Source: CAWIHK01 sp963835935 (GTDB lineage Bacteria > Bacteroidota > Ignavibacteria > UBA10030 > CAVZMI01). Taken from it: 64,000 nucleotides of DNA. Position 1 is the stretch's first letter. Each line of letters starts with the position of its first letter. Position numbers and translations under genes: made by a program. The stretch spans positions 558,001 through 622,000 of the forward strand of contig CAWIHK010000001.1 in NCBI GenBank assembly GCA_963835935.1. Direction: 5' to 3'. The notes beneath the pieces were generated by a model that was not told the origin of the DNA, searched no databases, and was given only the letters and a program-made list of their open reading frames with translations. Positions 15,527 through 25,016 of this stretch are shown one piece after another.

Positions 15527-16975
15527 ATGGGACAATATGCAATTTACTTGGTAATAGGCCTCTCGATTACAATCGGGCTTGTAGGCCTGGATATAACCCG
15601 GCGTAGTGAAACTGCCGTAACGAATTATGCTCAATATTATAATTCAGTAGAAAGTTTTTCGTTGAAATCCAGCGGAATAAATGTTGCACTGGCATGGGCC
15701 GAAAAACTGCAATGTCAACATCAATTAATCAAGTTGAGTAGCGGTAAAACAACATTGTATGACGGACCTCCAGCATTTAAAGATACTACTTCAACTGCTC
15801 GCCTAACTGTTACAGCAAACAGAACAAGTCAGGATACCATTGTCTTTACGTCAAGAGTGTCAATTTCAACGCCTATCTTTAACGCAGGCAAGGGCCGTGA
15901 TACTACTACCGTTGTCGATTCTTCAGTGGTAGTGATGACACAACTTTCTTTTACCGACTTTCAATGGTTTACAAAATCTGAGCAATATGATGGACAAGAC
16001 GTTTGGTATATTACCGGAGACACTCTCGGTTTCAATCCTAATAGTCATACGTATGGTATGATTCACACAAATGGAGACCTGTACGTTGATGGGAATCCTT
16101 ATTTCTGGGGTAATGTGACTATAGGCGGTATTTTAAATAAACAATCTGGTTCAAATCCTACATTCTTTAGTGGATACCAAACCGGAGTATTATTAAATAT
16201 GCCAAATCAGTATGATGTTACTTTTGATCAGGCAAATTCTTTCTATCGTGCAGCGACAACTACAACGACACAAACACCGATATATGATTACCATGGTCAT
16301 ATAACAGGGTACACTACAACAACGACTACAACGCCGGTTAATGTTTACCTAACTTTCAATTCCAACGGGACAGTTACCTATAAGTGCTCCTCCTCAAGCA
16401 ACGATACAGGTACTGCATCTATTTCATCGCTAGCTCCGAATGGTATATTTATAGTGGATGGAGGCGATGCCCATGTTCAAGGATCGGTAAATGGTAAAGT
16501 TTCGGTTGTTGCCAATGAAGTAAGCGGCAATCCTACATCTACAACTACTAAAAATAATGGCCAATATGTACCTTCATCAGGGAATATTTGGATTGACAAT
16601 GATATTACTTATCACGTTAATCCAGAAACAAACTATAGTTCGTGCACAGACGCTCTCTCATTAATGGCCGATAATAATGTATATATTACAGATAACTCGA
16701 AAAATAATGGTGCCGACGTTTACATCGATGGGATGATTTTTGCAAGACAAGGAAGCTTTACGGTACAAGATTACGGATCGGTACCAGCTTCCGGATATAT
16801 TCATCTCATTGGAGGCATTTGCCAAGCTAATCGTGGGCCTGTCGGAACATTCTCAGGTGGCCATATTTCTACTGGATTTCTCAAAGATTATGACTATGAC
16901 CCCAGATTCCAAACTATGAGGCCGCCGGTTTCTCCGGGGTTAGAAATATTTCACATACTATCGTGGTATGAATGA
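15527..16975 (+). CDS. Large pilus-associated DUF4900-type protein (PilX-like N-terminus)
   Basis: 482 residues. It starts MGQYAIYLVIGLSITIGLVGL, again Met-Gly plus a hydrophobic helix, then a pilin-like helix with ALAWAEKLQ. The large C-terminal part (about 150-480) contains HTNGDLYVDGNPYFWGNVTI, APNGIFIVDGGDAHVQGSVNG and IDNDITY...LSLMADNNVYI, the parallel beta-helix style seen in DUF4900 proteins of Bacteroidota and relatives. Two Thr-rich runs (TTTTTQT, TTTTTTTP) sit in the middle. It may be the tip or adhesin-bearing subunit; the size compared with the two pilins fits that. This is an inference from architecture. Confidence 0.55.
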   Translation: MGQYAIYLVIGLSITIGLVGLDITRRSETAVTNYAQYYNSVESFSLKSSGINVALAWAEKLQCQHQLIKLSSGKTTLYDGPPAFKDTTSTARLTVTANRTSQDTIVFTSRVSISTPIFNAGKGRDTTTVVDSSVVVMTQLSFTDFQWFTKSEQYDGQDVWYITGDTLGFNPNSHTYGMIHTNGDLYVDGNPYFWGNVTIGGILNKQSGSNPTFFSGYQTGVLLNMPNQYDVTFDQANSFYRAATTTTTQTPIYDYHGHITGYTTTTTTTPVNVYLTFNSNGTVTYKCSSSSNDTGTASISSLAPNGIFIVDGGDAHVQGSVNGKVSVVANEVSGNPTSTTTKNNGQYVPSSGNIWIDNDITYHVNPETNYSSCTDALSLMADNNVYITDNSKNNGADVYIDGMIFARQGSFTVQDYGSVPASGYIHLIGGICQANRGPVGTFSGGHISTGFLKDYDYDPRFQTMRPPVSPGLEIFHILSWYE

Positions 16976-17035
16976 TTTTATCATTAATAACGGAAACTAT
17001 TTGGAATTAATGAAAATTTATAGTTTATTTTATTA

Positions 17036-18265
17036 ATGGAGCAATTCCGAGAAATACTTCAACAAGTTCTTGCACAGATTCCCGAAACTGCCATTGGCGT
17101 AGAACGCCAAATGGTAATTGGTGATGTAGTAGCTCAATTATCTCAAGAAGACCGAACACTTCTAAAACGATTACTCGATGGTTTTTTATTAAGAATGTTT
17201 CAAACCAATGCATCCGACATTGATATGGGGGGATTCGGAGCGCAGGGTTATGTCTGGTACAGAACATTCGGCTTGAAGAAACCAGAGCCTTCGCTTGGAA
17301 AATTTGTTCCGGAAGAAGTGAGTTCATTGATTCAAAACGTTTTGATGGAGCGCCAGCGCCAGTTTTTGTACGAGAACCGCAATCTTGATTTTTCGTATTT
17401 CCTTATGGATGGCAATATCATGCGGCGCTTCCGTGCTGACGCTTATTTTGATCTGGATCATTTATCTTTCAACATGCGCGCTATCAATGCAGCAGTCAGG
17501 CCGTATAAAAGTTTGGAACTGCATGCAAACGTAATGAAAATTCTCAGCCTGGCTTATTCGAAAGAAGGCCTGACGCTTATCACCGGTATTACAGGTTCTG
17601 GAAAAAGCTCGACACTCGACAGCATCATCGATGCAAATAACCACTCGGTTGACGGGCATGTTATCATTATCGGTGCGCCGGTTGAGTATGTGCATAAATC
17701 GGATCGATGTATCATCCGTCATCGGGAAGTCGGCCGCGATGTCATGTCGTTCCGCGAAGGAGTTGTTCAAGCGCTTCGCCAGGATCCTGATATCATTGTC
17801 ATCGGTGAAATGCGTGACCCCGAAACAATCATGACGGCTCTTGAAATCACGGATAGTGGGCATAAAGTATTTTCAACACTTCACACGTCTTCTGCAGTCG
17901 AAAGCATAGATAGAATCATAGGTGAGGTACCGCCTGTTGAACAAGAACGAGTGCGAAATCGCCTTGCCGATGTTCTTAGGTGTGTAATTTCACAGAAATT
18001 AATTCCAAGCCTTGATGCTAAGCGTATACTTGCAAAAGAAGTATTAATTGCAACTCCATCAGTACGAACGGCAATAAAAAATAACAACACAGGTGAAGTC
18101 TATCAGATGATTTCCGAATCGAGCGAGATGGGAATGATGACGATGGAACAGGATCTTCGCCGGTTGTACACGATGAGAAAAATATCCCTTGAGAATGCAA
18201 TGAACTTTGCAAATAACAAGAGGCGAATGCAGCAGCTTCTCGCTGTCTCTGACAAAACGGAATGA
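17036..18265 (+). CDS. pilT: Pilus retraction ATPase (PilT)
   Basis: 409 residues. It lacks the CPIC/CEKC zinc motif of PilB and shows the PilT pattern: Walker A GITGSGKSS (about 183-191), PVEYVHKSDRCIIRHREVGRDV, Walker B IIVIGEMRD (about 253-261), GHKVFSTLHTSSAVESIDRIIG, PPVEQERVRNRLADVLRCVISQKL and a C-terminal helix region with TMEQDLRRL. PilT depolymerises pili for twitching or DNA uptake, which argues for a retractable pilus and against a pure type II secretion system. It has an N-terminal extension of about 60 residues relative to standard PilT. Confidence 0.9.
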   Translation: MEQFREILQQVLAQIPETAIGVERQMVIGDVVAQLSQEDRTLLKRLLDGFLLRMFQTNASDIDMGGFGAQGYVWYRTFGLKKPEPSLGKFVPEEVSSLIQNVLMERQRQFLYENRNLDFSYFLMDGNIMRRFRADAYFDLDHLSFNMRAINAAVRPYKSLELHANVMKILSLAYSKEGLTLITGITGSGKSSTLDSIIDANNHSVDGHVIIIGAPVEYVHKSDRCIIRHREVGRDVMSFREGVVQALRQDPDIIVIGEMRDPETIMTALEITDSGHKVFSTLHTSSAVESIDRIIGEVPPVEQERVRNRLADVLRCVISQKLIPSLDAKRILAKEVLIATPSVRTAIKNNNTGEVYQMISESSEMGMMTMEQDLRRLYTMRKISLENAMNFANNKRRMQQLLAVSDKTE

Positions 18266-18290
18266 TAATACGTAATAAGGAAGGCGTCAT

Positions 18291-19880
18291 ATGGTTTCTC
18301 TAAAAGGAAAAGGCGAGGTGATGCTCGGGCTGTTTGTCGATGGGTTGGACATTAAGCTTGCGTGCCTTTCCCGCCAGAACAACATTATTTATCTTCACGA
18401 ATTAAAAGAAGCAACACTTGTTCGAAGATTGGAAGAGCAAAGTGTTCTCGAAGCTACGGGCGGAAGTCTGACTGAAACTGATGATGCTTTTCATGTTACA
18501 GGTGCAGTATCCGCTGCAAGCAATGAACTTGAGGACCGTGGAGTAGACTCGAATAATTCGGTTGTTCTTAGTCTTCTCACCGATTATCCGCCTTCAAAGT
18601 ATTATCTCACCTATAGTGTGTCCGAACCATCAATTTTTTATCACACTATGGAATCAACGGGCGGTTTAAAAGGCGATAGGCTCAAAGCGCGAATTCTGGA
18701 TGATCTCCAATCAACAAGAAGCTTTCAACCGGATAAAGAGGCGGTTAATTATATAGAAACTGAAGAAGGGACTCTTCTTTCTATCGTTAGGGAAGACGGA
18801 CTTCAACTTGTAAATATTTTTGAAGATATAAAATCGTTTATTGGAAATAGAATTCCAAAGATTCATTCTATAATGAGTTCCGATATTGTTCTGATCAATC
18901 TCGTGAAGATGAATTACGATTTTCTAGAGGATGAAATCAGTATCATAGCATATGTCGGCGTAGAATTTAGTCGAATTATATTCATGCGTGGCAATCATTT
19001 CCTGCACTTTGGGCCGATCATCGGAGAAGGATATGAATCTCCGATGCTTCAAAATACACTTTATAGCCGAATCCTTCTTGAACAAGATAATCTCGCTCTC
19101 CCAAAAATTGATAGAATCATTCTTACAGGGAAGTGCCATGATCTGGATTTACGTACAATTCTCGGCCCTCAATTCGCGGATGTTGAAGTTGAGTTATTAA
19201 AAATTCCGACTTTAGATACACGTAATTACTTTTTTGAAGGCGATCTCGATTCTCATCTTTCAGAATTTGTCGTTCCTATTGCCACTGCGTGGAGCGCCCT
19301 CGAATCAAAAAATAAATTTTTATATAAGCTTGATTTACTCCCAGCGTCGATTCGCGAAAAACTTAAATTATGGCGTATTGGATGGCATGGTTATTTAATG
19401 TTTCTTCTTCTAATTATTATAGGTGTATATTTCGGCCAACGAATAACCGGTCAACTCAATGCCGAGGTTTCACAGAAAGAAATGTTGCAGTTAAAACAGA
19501 GACAACTGGAAGAAAATATTCGCCTGCAGTTTTCGACGGACAGCCTTCGGACACAAATAGGCAAGTACTCCGCATCAATGACTGTCTTCGATTCAATTGT
19601 TCCGGGGGCTGATCGCTGGTCGAAAATGTTGACGAGTGTCGCAAATGGACTCGAAGATCTGTCTTCGATTTGGTTTACAAATATTAAGTCCACTCCGACT
19701 TCCGGGATGATAATCGATGGCATATCGGTATATCGAGCCAGAGTACCACGTGTTGCTAATTTATTTCCGGATGCCATACTGAGGAAAGTAACAACATCAA
19801 AAATTCGCGACAAAGATGTTTACCAGTTTGAAATAGAAATTCCTCCACCTAAACCCGTTAATCAACCGGCACACAATTAA
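18291..19880 (+). CDS. PilM-PilN fusion (GspL-like) pilus assembly protein
   Basis: 529 residues. The first 345 or so resemble the actin-like PilM/GspL cytoplasmic domain (GLFVDGLDIKLACLSR; later SIIAYVGVEFSRIIFMRG and IDRIILTGKC). Then comes DLLPASIREKLK, the phrase that opens PilN proteins, one membrane helix (GYLMFLLLIIIGVYFGQ, about 365-385), a coiled coil (QKEMLQLKQRQLEENIRLQ) and a periplasmic ferredoxin-like domain. In most type IV pilus systems PilM and PilN are separate proteins joined by a short peptide; here they are one chain, the arrangement of GspL in type II secretion. It starts 25 bases after pilT, with an AAGGAAGG site. Confidence 0.65.
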   Translation: MVSLKGKGEVMLGLFVDGLDIKLACLSRQNNIIYLHELKEATLVRRLEEQSVLEATGGSLTETDDAFHVTGAVSAASNELEDRGVDSNNSVVLSLLTDYPPSKYYLTYSVSEPSIFYHTMESTGGLKGDRLKARILDDLQSTRSFQPDKEAVNYIETEEGTLLSIVREDGLQLVNIFEDIKSFIGNRIPKIHSIMSSDIVLINLVKMNYDFLEDEISIIAYVGVEFSRIIFMRGNHFLHFGPIIGEGYESPMLQNTLYSRILLEQDNLALPKIDRIILTGKCHDLDLRTILGPQFADVEVELLKIPTLDTRNYFFEGDLDSHLSEFVVPIATAWSALESKNKFLYKLDLLPASIREKLKLWRIGWHGYLMFLLLIIIGVYFGQRITGQLNAEVSQKEMLQLKQRQLEENIRLQFSTDSLRTQIGKYSASMTVFDSIVPGADRWSKMLTSVANGLEDLSSIWFTNIKSTPTSGMIIDGISVYRARVPRVANLFPDAILRKVTTSKIRDKDVYQFEIEIPPPKPVNQPAHN

Positions 19881-19891
19881 GGAGAATTCCT

Positions 19892-20779
19892 TTGTCCAAC
19901 GTAATTAAAACTACGATTGTATTAGGAGCGTTTTGTTTAATCGTATTCACTCTATTCGCATTTTTTAGTTTCTACTATCTACCGCGAAATGAGAAAGCGA
20001 TTGAAAAAAAGATGGCGCAGTTGGATACAAAGTTGCAGAATACGCCGAATCTTCTAAATGAGTTTACATTAGTTACAGCACAACTCTCTGATGTTGAAAA
20101 AAAATGGAGCATGCGCAGTAAAGATATCCCGCTGGATGAAAGCACACCTCAAACGTATAATTATATTAATCATTTAATCGATCTCAGCGGGTATGTAAAG
20201 ATTGATTTAGTGTTCATTGGAACTCAGAAGAGCACAAATTACGGTTATTCGACGTATAGTATTAAAGGGGAAGGACCTTTTCAAAATGTCTATAAACTTA
20301 TCTGGTATGTAGAAAATGGAAGACGTCTTTATAAAATTAGAAATCTATCGATAAAAGGAGAAGTAATTAAACCAAAATCTGACGAAGAACCACAATATCC
20401 GGTTCTCTATGAATTTCTTCTTGATGCGTATTTTTCATCAATACCTGAACTTTCGGCCTCCACTGGTATACGGGATACATTCGCGCCTGCTGCTTCCGCA
20501 AATCCCTTCCTGCCTGCGATCGTTGAAGATTTACCACCAAACGTAAAAAACCTTGTCGAGGTAGAACGGTCTGATCTTAAAGCTGTAATCCAGGGGAAGG
20601 CGTTTGTGGTCGACCAGAGTGGCACTCTACGAATTTTAATGGAAGGTGATGAAGTTTATTTGGGCTATGTAACTAAAATTCTACCCGAACAAGGGCGTGT
20701 TGAATGTACCTTGAACAAGGGTGGTTTTTCGGAGAAAGTCGAACTCAATGTTCGTCATGAATTACCAACAACGAAATGA
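19892..20779 (+). CDS. PilO-PilP-like fusion pilus assembly protein
   Basis: 295 residues from a TTG start with an AAGGAG site about 8 bases upstream. One membrane helix (TTIVLGAFCLIVFTLFAFFSFYY, about 7-29), a coiled-coil stretch, then a PilO-like ferredoxin fold (YINHLIDLSGYVKIDLVFIG, FQNVYKLIWYVENGRRLYKI). After a Pro/Ala-rich linker, residues from about 214 (LPPNVKNLVEVERSDLKAVI) look like the small beta domain of PilP/GspC that contacts the secretin. So one polypeptide appears to provide alignment functions that are usually split between PilO and PilP. Confidence in the PilP part is moderate. Confidence 0.55.
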   Translation: MSNVIKTTIVLGAFCLIVFTLFAFFSFYYLPRNEKAIEKKMAQLDTKLQNTPNLLNEFTLVTAQLSDVEKKWSMRSKDIPLDESTPQTYNYINHLIDLSGYVKIDLVFIGTQKSTNYGYSTYSIKGEGPFQNVYKLIWYVENGRRLYKIRNLSIKGEVIKPKSDEEPQYPVLYEFLLDAYFSSIPELSASTGIRDTFAPAASANPFLPAIVEDLPPNVKNLVEVERSDLKAVIQGKAFVVDQSGTLRILMEGDEVYLGYVTKILPEQGRVECTLNKGGFSEKVELNVRHELPTTK

Positions 20780-20786
20780 GGTTCCA

Positions 20787-21968
20787 ATGAAAAGAATTCT
20801 AACTATTGGTGTTATTTTTATATTGATCTCCGGTATGTCAAGTGGTCAGACACCTTCTGAATTACAACGCATGAAAAAAGGTGCCATTTCTCCCGAGGAG
20901 ATAGTAACCATATCACGCTCTATGACATTCGATAAGGCGATCTCAGTGCTGTCGGAGGTGAGCAAGAAGTACGAAGGAAAAATCATTATCGATCCTGAGA
21001 AAAGGACGACACCGATAAACGTCGATGTTACGGGTATTTACTGGCGAGAGGCATTGGAATTGATTCTGCGCGCAAATAATTTGGGGATTGATGAAGGGGG
21101 GGATTATATACGCATTGTTTCCGCTGGGGCTGCTATTGGATCAGCAGCCGATACAGCGGCTTCAATTCATTCACGCGAGGTGGTTATCTCATGTGTGTTT
21201 TATAACGTCGATGTGCAAAAATTGAATGAAAATGGAATTGATTGGGAAATTCTTCGAGGCAATAATGTAAACTTTGGCGCTGCAGTTTCGAGTGAAAAGG
21301 TGATGAGTAATCAATTCGGTGGGTTAGCGTTTTCACCAGTGTCATCGAAAATACCGGTGGAGATTCACTCGCTACTGCAATATTTTGAACAGAATAAATA
21401 TGCAGATATCGTTGCCCGCCCTGAAGTTACAGTACGTTCCGGAAAGAGTGGGCGTATTCAGATCGGACAAGATTTTGGCGTCTACCAAAGGGATTTTGCC
21501 GGAAACCTCTCAACTCAGTTTTTCAGTGTCGGCACAATTGTCGAAGTCACACCAGTTGTCCTAAATCAAGTGGGAGTAGACTTTATTAACTTACTTATCG
21601 ATGTTCAACGGAGTTCTCTTACTGCAATCAGCCCACCAGTAGTCGATAAAACACATGCTCAATCAAATATTATTTTATTAAATGGTGAAGAGACAGTTAT
21701 AGGAGGTTTATATATTGATGAACAATCCACTACTCATGATGGTATACCAATATTGAAAGATCTGCCATGGTGGGTATTAGGTCTTCGTTATCTCTTCGGT
21801 TATGAAAATACATCAACTCACCGGCAAGAACTTGTTATACTGCTAAAAGCCGAACTAGTTCCTTCCATTCAAGACAGAGTTAATAGTGAATTGAAAGAAA
21901 AATCGGTTCAAGAAAAAGTAAAAGAATATAGAGACGACTTCAAGAAACGCAGACCAGATCGGCCTTGA
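20787..21968 (+). CDS. Secretin (PilQ/GspD family), short form
   Basis: 393 residues from the ATG at 20787, which has a GAGG site 6 bases upstream and is followed by a signal peptide (MKRILTIGVIFILISGMSSGQ); a reading from 20721 would overlap the previous gene. An N0/STN-like domain (FDKAISVLSEVSKKYEGKII...YWREALELILRAN) leads to the secretin domain: ARPEVTVRSGKSGRIQIGQDFGV, GTIVEVTPVVL, INLLIDVQRS, NGEETVIGGLYIDEQSTTHDGIPILKDLP and RQELVILLKAELV. It has few N-domains, so the periplasmic vestibule should be short compared with PilQ of about 700 residues. It forms the outer-membrane gate. Confidence 0.88.
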   Translation: MKRILTIGVIFILISGMSSGQTPSELQRMKKGAISPEEIVTISRSMTFDKAISVLSEVSKKYEGKIIIDPEKRTTPINVDVTGIYWREALELILRANNLGIDEGGDYIRIVSAGAAIGSAADTAASIHSREVVISCVFYNVDVQKLNENGIDWEILRGNNVNFGAAVSSEKVMSNQFGGLAFSPVSSKIPVEIHSLLQYFEQNKYADIVARPEVTVRSGKSGRIQIGQDFGVYQRDFAGNLSTQFFSVGTIVEVTPVVLNQVGVDFINLLIDVQRSSLTAISPPVVDKTHAQSNIILLNGEETVIGGLYIDEQSTTHDGIPILKDLPWWVLGLRYLFGYENTSTHRQELVILLKAELVPSIQDRVNSELKEKSVQEKVKEYRDDFKKRRPDRP

Positions 21969-22037
21969 GACGCTTTATGAAAATAAAAATCGAATTTCAT
22001 TTTTTGTATCTACATGTAATAACAAGAGGATACAACC

Positions 22038-22457
22038 ATGTATAAAAAAGGTTTCCTTCAAATATTGTTGTTGTCGTTGTTATTCATCATGTTTGCCTGT
22101 GAGCAAAAACCGACAACTCAGAGCGGGAATAGTTTAAAGTCTGATGAGGTTGTGGTTTTTGGAAAGGTGACCAGTTCGGATTATAAATTACCAATACCTG
22201 GAGCAACTGTAGCTCTCTTTAGCCAGTCGGCGCCAGGAGTTGTAACTACAACAGACGACTCAGGACGATATTCTATCAAGACAGGCGGCTTTAATGATAA
22301 AGTTGAAGAAGGTCTTATCTTTGCTTATAAGGAGGGAGTTGGTGAGAGTGATACAATAAAAGTTATTCTCTATCCGGGAGTAATGCCAACCGATCCAGTG
22401 AATCTGGTTTTACATACAGGCAATGTAACACGGAAACAATCAGGGCCGCCGGGCTAG
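22038..22457 (+). CDS. Lipoprotein with carboxypeptidase-regulatory-like domain; 5' part of a frameshifted gene
   Basis: 139 residues. A lipoprotein signal (LQILLLSLLFIMFAC, Cys at about 21) is followed by VVVFGKVTSSDYKLPIPGATVALFS...TTDDSGRYSIKTGGF, a typical CarboxypepD_reg-like beta sandwich (G-K-V, P-I-P-G-A-T-V, D-x-x-G-R-Y). The frame stops at 22455-22457, but the next frame carries on at once with ASIVLVSGPNPVISVKG, which aligns with the start of each later Ig-like repeat. Removing one G of GGG at 22451-22453 joins both frames. I therefore read this as the N-terminus of the long protein that follows, exported to the outer membrane or cell surface. Confidence 0.7.
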   Translation: MYKKGFLQILLLSLLFIMFACEQKPTTQSGNSLKSDEVVVFGKVTSSDYKLPIPGATVALFSQSAPGVVTTTDDSGRYSIKTGGFNDKVEEGLIFAYKEGVGESDTIKVILYPGVMPTDPVNLVLHTGNVTRKQSGPPG

Positions 22458-22503
22458 CATCGTACTTGTTTCTGGGCCGAATCCTGTTATCAGCGTAAAA
22501 GGA

Positions 22504-24960
22504 GTGGGTGGAAATGAGTCGGCACTATTAATATTCGAAGTACGCGATTCAAGTGGAGTACCCTTAAGTCCGAATCAAACAGCAATTGTGGCCTTTACAA
22601 CACAGGCCGGACCGAATGGTGGAGAATTTATTAATCCAAGTACTGCATCTCCAGATAGCTTAGGACAAATTCATGTGGCAGTTGGTTCAGGATCAAAACC
22701 TGGTGTTCTTCAAGTCGTAGCACAAATAGTTATCGGAACACGAATAATTCAGGCAACCCCGGTATACGTAACGATTGCAGGAGGATTACCGGATCAGGCT
22801 CATTTTTCTGTCTCATCCAATGTAACAAATAACTTTGTATGGGATTCAACAAATAGTAATCAAATTGGTACTATTACTATTCAGGCTGGTGATAAATTCG
22901 GAAATCCAGCGATAGTAGGGACGCCTATTTATTTCAGTACCAATGCAGGTATTATCGATGCTGTTGCGCAATTAGATGCAAGTGGAAAAGCAACAGCTAA
23001 TTGGTATGGAGGTAAACCAGCTCCCAAAGGAGGAGACACGACGCGTGTTTCAGCAAGCACGGTTGGAGTAAATGGTCAACCTGTTACGGATACATTGAAA
23101 TTCGAATTCGGAAAGATTACAACTCAGCGGAGCCCCGGTGCGGCTAGTATCAATCTTATATCGATTAGTTCTCAAAAACTGGGTGTGCGTGGTGCAGGTT
23201 CAAACGAATCTGCGAAACTCGTCTTCCAGGTTATCGATTCATCAGGCAATCCTGTGACAATTTCAAATAGAGCGACGGTTTCTTTCTCTTTTCAAGATAC
23301 ACTCAAAGGAGGGGAATATCTGAGTGTGTCTTCGGCACAAACAGATACTGCCGGATATGTTTCAGTGTCGGTAAATTCAGGGACAAAAGCGGGAGTGGTA
23401 AAAATTATTGCCTCGATTGGGTCCACAATCCGGACGCAAGCCACGCTTACGATTGTTGGTGGTGCACCAGTTATTTCACATTTTTCGATTACCTCAGATG
23501 TCTCATCGAATATCGATTGGCCGAAAACAGGGACAAAACTTGGAACAGTAACGGTACAGGTGGGCGACACGTCCGGGAACCCTGTGCAACCGAACACTGC
23601 CGTATATTTCCAGGCAACTGCAGGAATGATTACAGGAACTGGATTTACAGATGCTAACGGTTCGGTAAAAGTAGAGTGGATTGCAGGAGATCCAGCACCT
23701 CATGCGGATGGATCTGCAATTGTATATGCATCTACTTTGGATGAAAATGGAATTCAAATTACAAAATCACTTGGGTTTACATTTACTGGAGCGGCGGTGA
23801 CAGGCGGTGAAGCTCGATCTATTGCATTTATTTCCACATCAAGTCAACTTCTGAACGTGGATCAAGCGGCCGGACCACAGAGCACTCAAATGATTTTTGA
23901 AGTCCGAGATTCTTCCGGTAACCCGGTGAATCAAAAACACCAAGTTACTGTTCATTTTATTCTTGCATCAGCTCCGACAGGCTCATATCTAAGTCCGGAA
24001 TATGCACAGACAGATCCTCAGACCGGTCAAGTCCATACAATTCTTGCTGCAGGAACTGTTGCCGGAGTAGCGCAAATTTTGGTGCAGTTGACAACTAGTT
24101 CTGGTAAAACTGTGATTTCTAAACCCACACTTATAACAATTTCTGGTGGTTTGCCTGATAATGATCATTTTTCAATAGGAATGGCTCAACATAACATACC
24201 GGCTTTGTATTTTATTAATCTCAAAACAGGAGTTACGGTGTTGGTTGGAGATAAATATTCTAACCCGGTTCGAAAAGGGACGGCAGTTTATTTCTCCACA
24301 ATGTCAGGAGTTATTGACAACAATACAGCACTTACTGATGAATCCGGATTGGCTTCCGTTGGCTTAATTAGCGGTGCACCATGGCCAGATGCGGGAACTC
24401 CATGGGTACATCCTATCTGGGGTAGGGGATATTCGACTGTCAAAGCTGTTACTGTTGATGATAAAGGCATTCAGATTTCTAAAGAAGAAATATTTCTTTT
24501 TAGCAGCATGGCTTATATCCAGGTAACAGATCCAACACAACTCGTAAATGGTGAATTTCAAGTTCCTAAAGGCGGATCAATCTCAATTGATTTTGATGTT
24601 ACGGATGATAATATTAATGTTAATAGTCCGCATCCAATGGGGAATCCATTATCCGTAGGGACTACATTTGCCGCTATCAATGGTTTTAAAGCACCAGCCA
24701 ACTCGACGTCGGTACAAGCTCCGCAAATTGACGTATCAAGTACAGGGCCCCTCGGAGATAATATAGGAGATCCTTTATCTCCAGTATTCAATATAATCCC
24801 CGGTGTTACTCGGATAACCTTGACTATCACGGACGGGACACCTGGTGGTTCACCAATGTGGGCTGGTTACGCCGGCATTTCAGTATCGTACAGATATGGA
24901 AGTAATAATGTAACCGCTACTTATGTAATACCCGGGGTTATAAATCCACTGGGGTTATAA
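22504..24960 (+). CDS. Surface protein with Ig-like (Big_1/invasin-type) repeats; 3' part of a frameshifted gene
   Basis: 818 residues from a GTG that has no plausible signal peptide. Three long repeats of about 220 residues, each made of two Ig-like domains, start near 22454, 23143 and 23811. Shared words are NESALLIFEVRDSSG / NESAKLVFQVIDSSG / STQMIFEVRDSSG, a G-V-x-x-I-x-A strand, ITIxGGxPxxxHFSI, and GTxVYFxTxxGxI. This is the bacterial Ig-like domain type of intimins and invasins. The first repeat actually begins upstream of the GTG, in the same frame. It lies directly after the secretin, so it may be a pilus- or surface-associated adhesin or pilotin-anchored factor. The C-terminus ends in a distinct beta domain (about 670-818). 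Confidence 0.7.
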   Translation: MGGNESALLIFEVRDSSGVPLSPNQTAIVAFTTQAGPNGGEFINPSTASPDSLGQIHVAVGSGSKPGVLQVVAQIVIGTRIIQATPVYVTIAGGLPDQAHFSVSSNVTNNFVWDSTNSNQIGTITIQAGDKFGNPAIVGTPIYFSTNAGIIDAVAQLDASGKATANWYGGKPAPKGGDTTRVSASTVGVNGQPVTDTLKFEFGKITTQRSPGAASINLISISSQKLGVRGAGSNESAKLVFQVIDSSGNPVTISNRATVSFSFQDTLKGGEYLSVSSAQTDTAGYVSVSVNSGTKAGVVKIIASIGSTIRTQATLTIVGGAPVISHFSITSDVSSNIDWPKTGTKLGTVTVQVGDTSGNPVQPNTAVYFQATAGMITGTGFTDANGSVKVEWIAGDPAPHADGSAIVYASTLDENGIQITKSLGFTFTGAAVTGGEARSIAFISTSSQLLNVDQAAGPQSTQMIFEVRDSSGNPVNQKHQVTVHFILASAPTGSYLSPEYAQTDPQTGQVHTILAAGTVAGVAQILVQLTTSSGKTVISKPTLITISGGLPDNDHFSIGMAQHNIPALYFINLKTGVTVLVGDKYSNPVRKGTAVYFSTMSGVIDNNTALTDESGLASVGLISGAPWPDAGTPWVHPIWGRGYSTVKAVTVDDKGIQISKEEIFLFSSMAYIQVTDPTQLVNGEFQVPKGGSISIDFDVTDDNINVNSPHPMGNPLSVGTTFAAINGFKAPANSTSVQAPQIDVSSTGPLGDNIGDPLSPVFNIIPGVTRITLTITDGTPGGSPMWAGYAGISVSYRYGSNNVTATYVIPGVINPLGL

Positions 24961-25016
24961 AATCCGTAAGATACGATGTTGATTTGTATGAATAACAAAT
25001 TAAGACAGCTGACATC

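Noticed and set aside
10138..18265. Reading the locus as a Tad/Flp pilus system
   Set aside because: The ATPase has a T2SSE_N domain and zinc motif (PilB type), and PilT and PilM/N/O-like proteins are present; TadA/CpaF, RcpA and TadB/C features are not.
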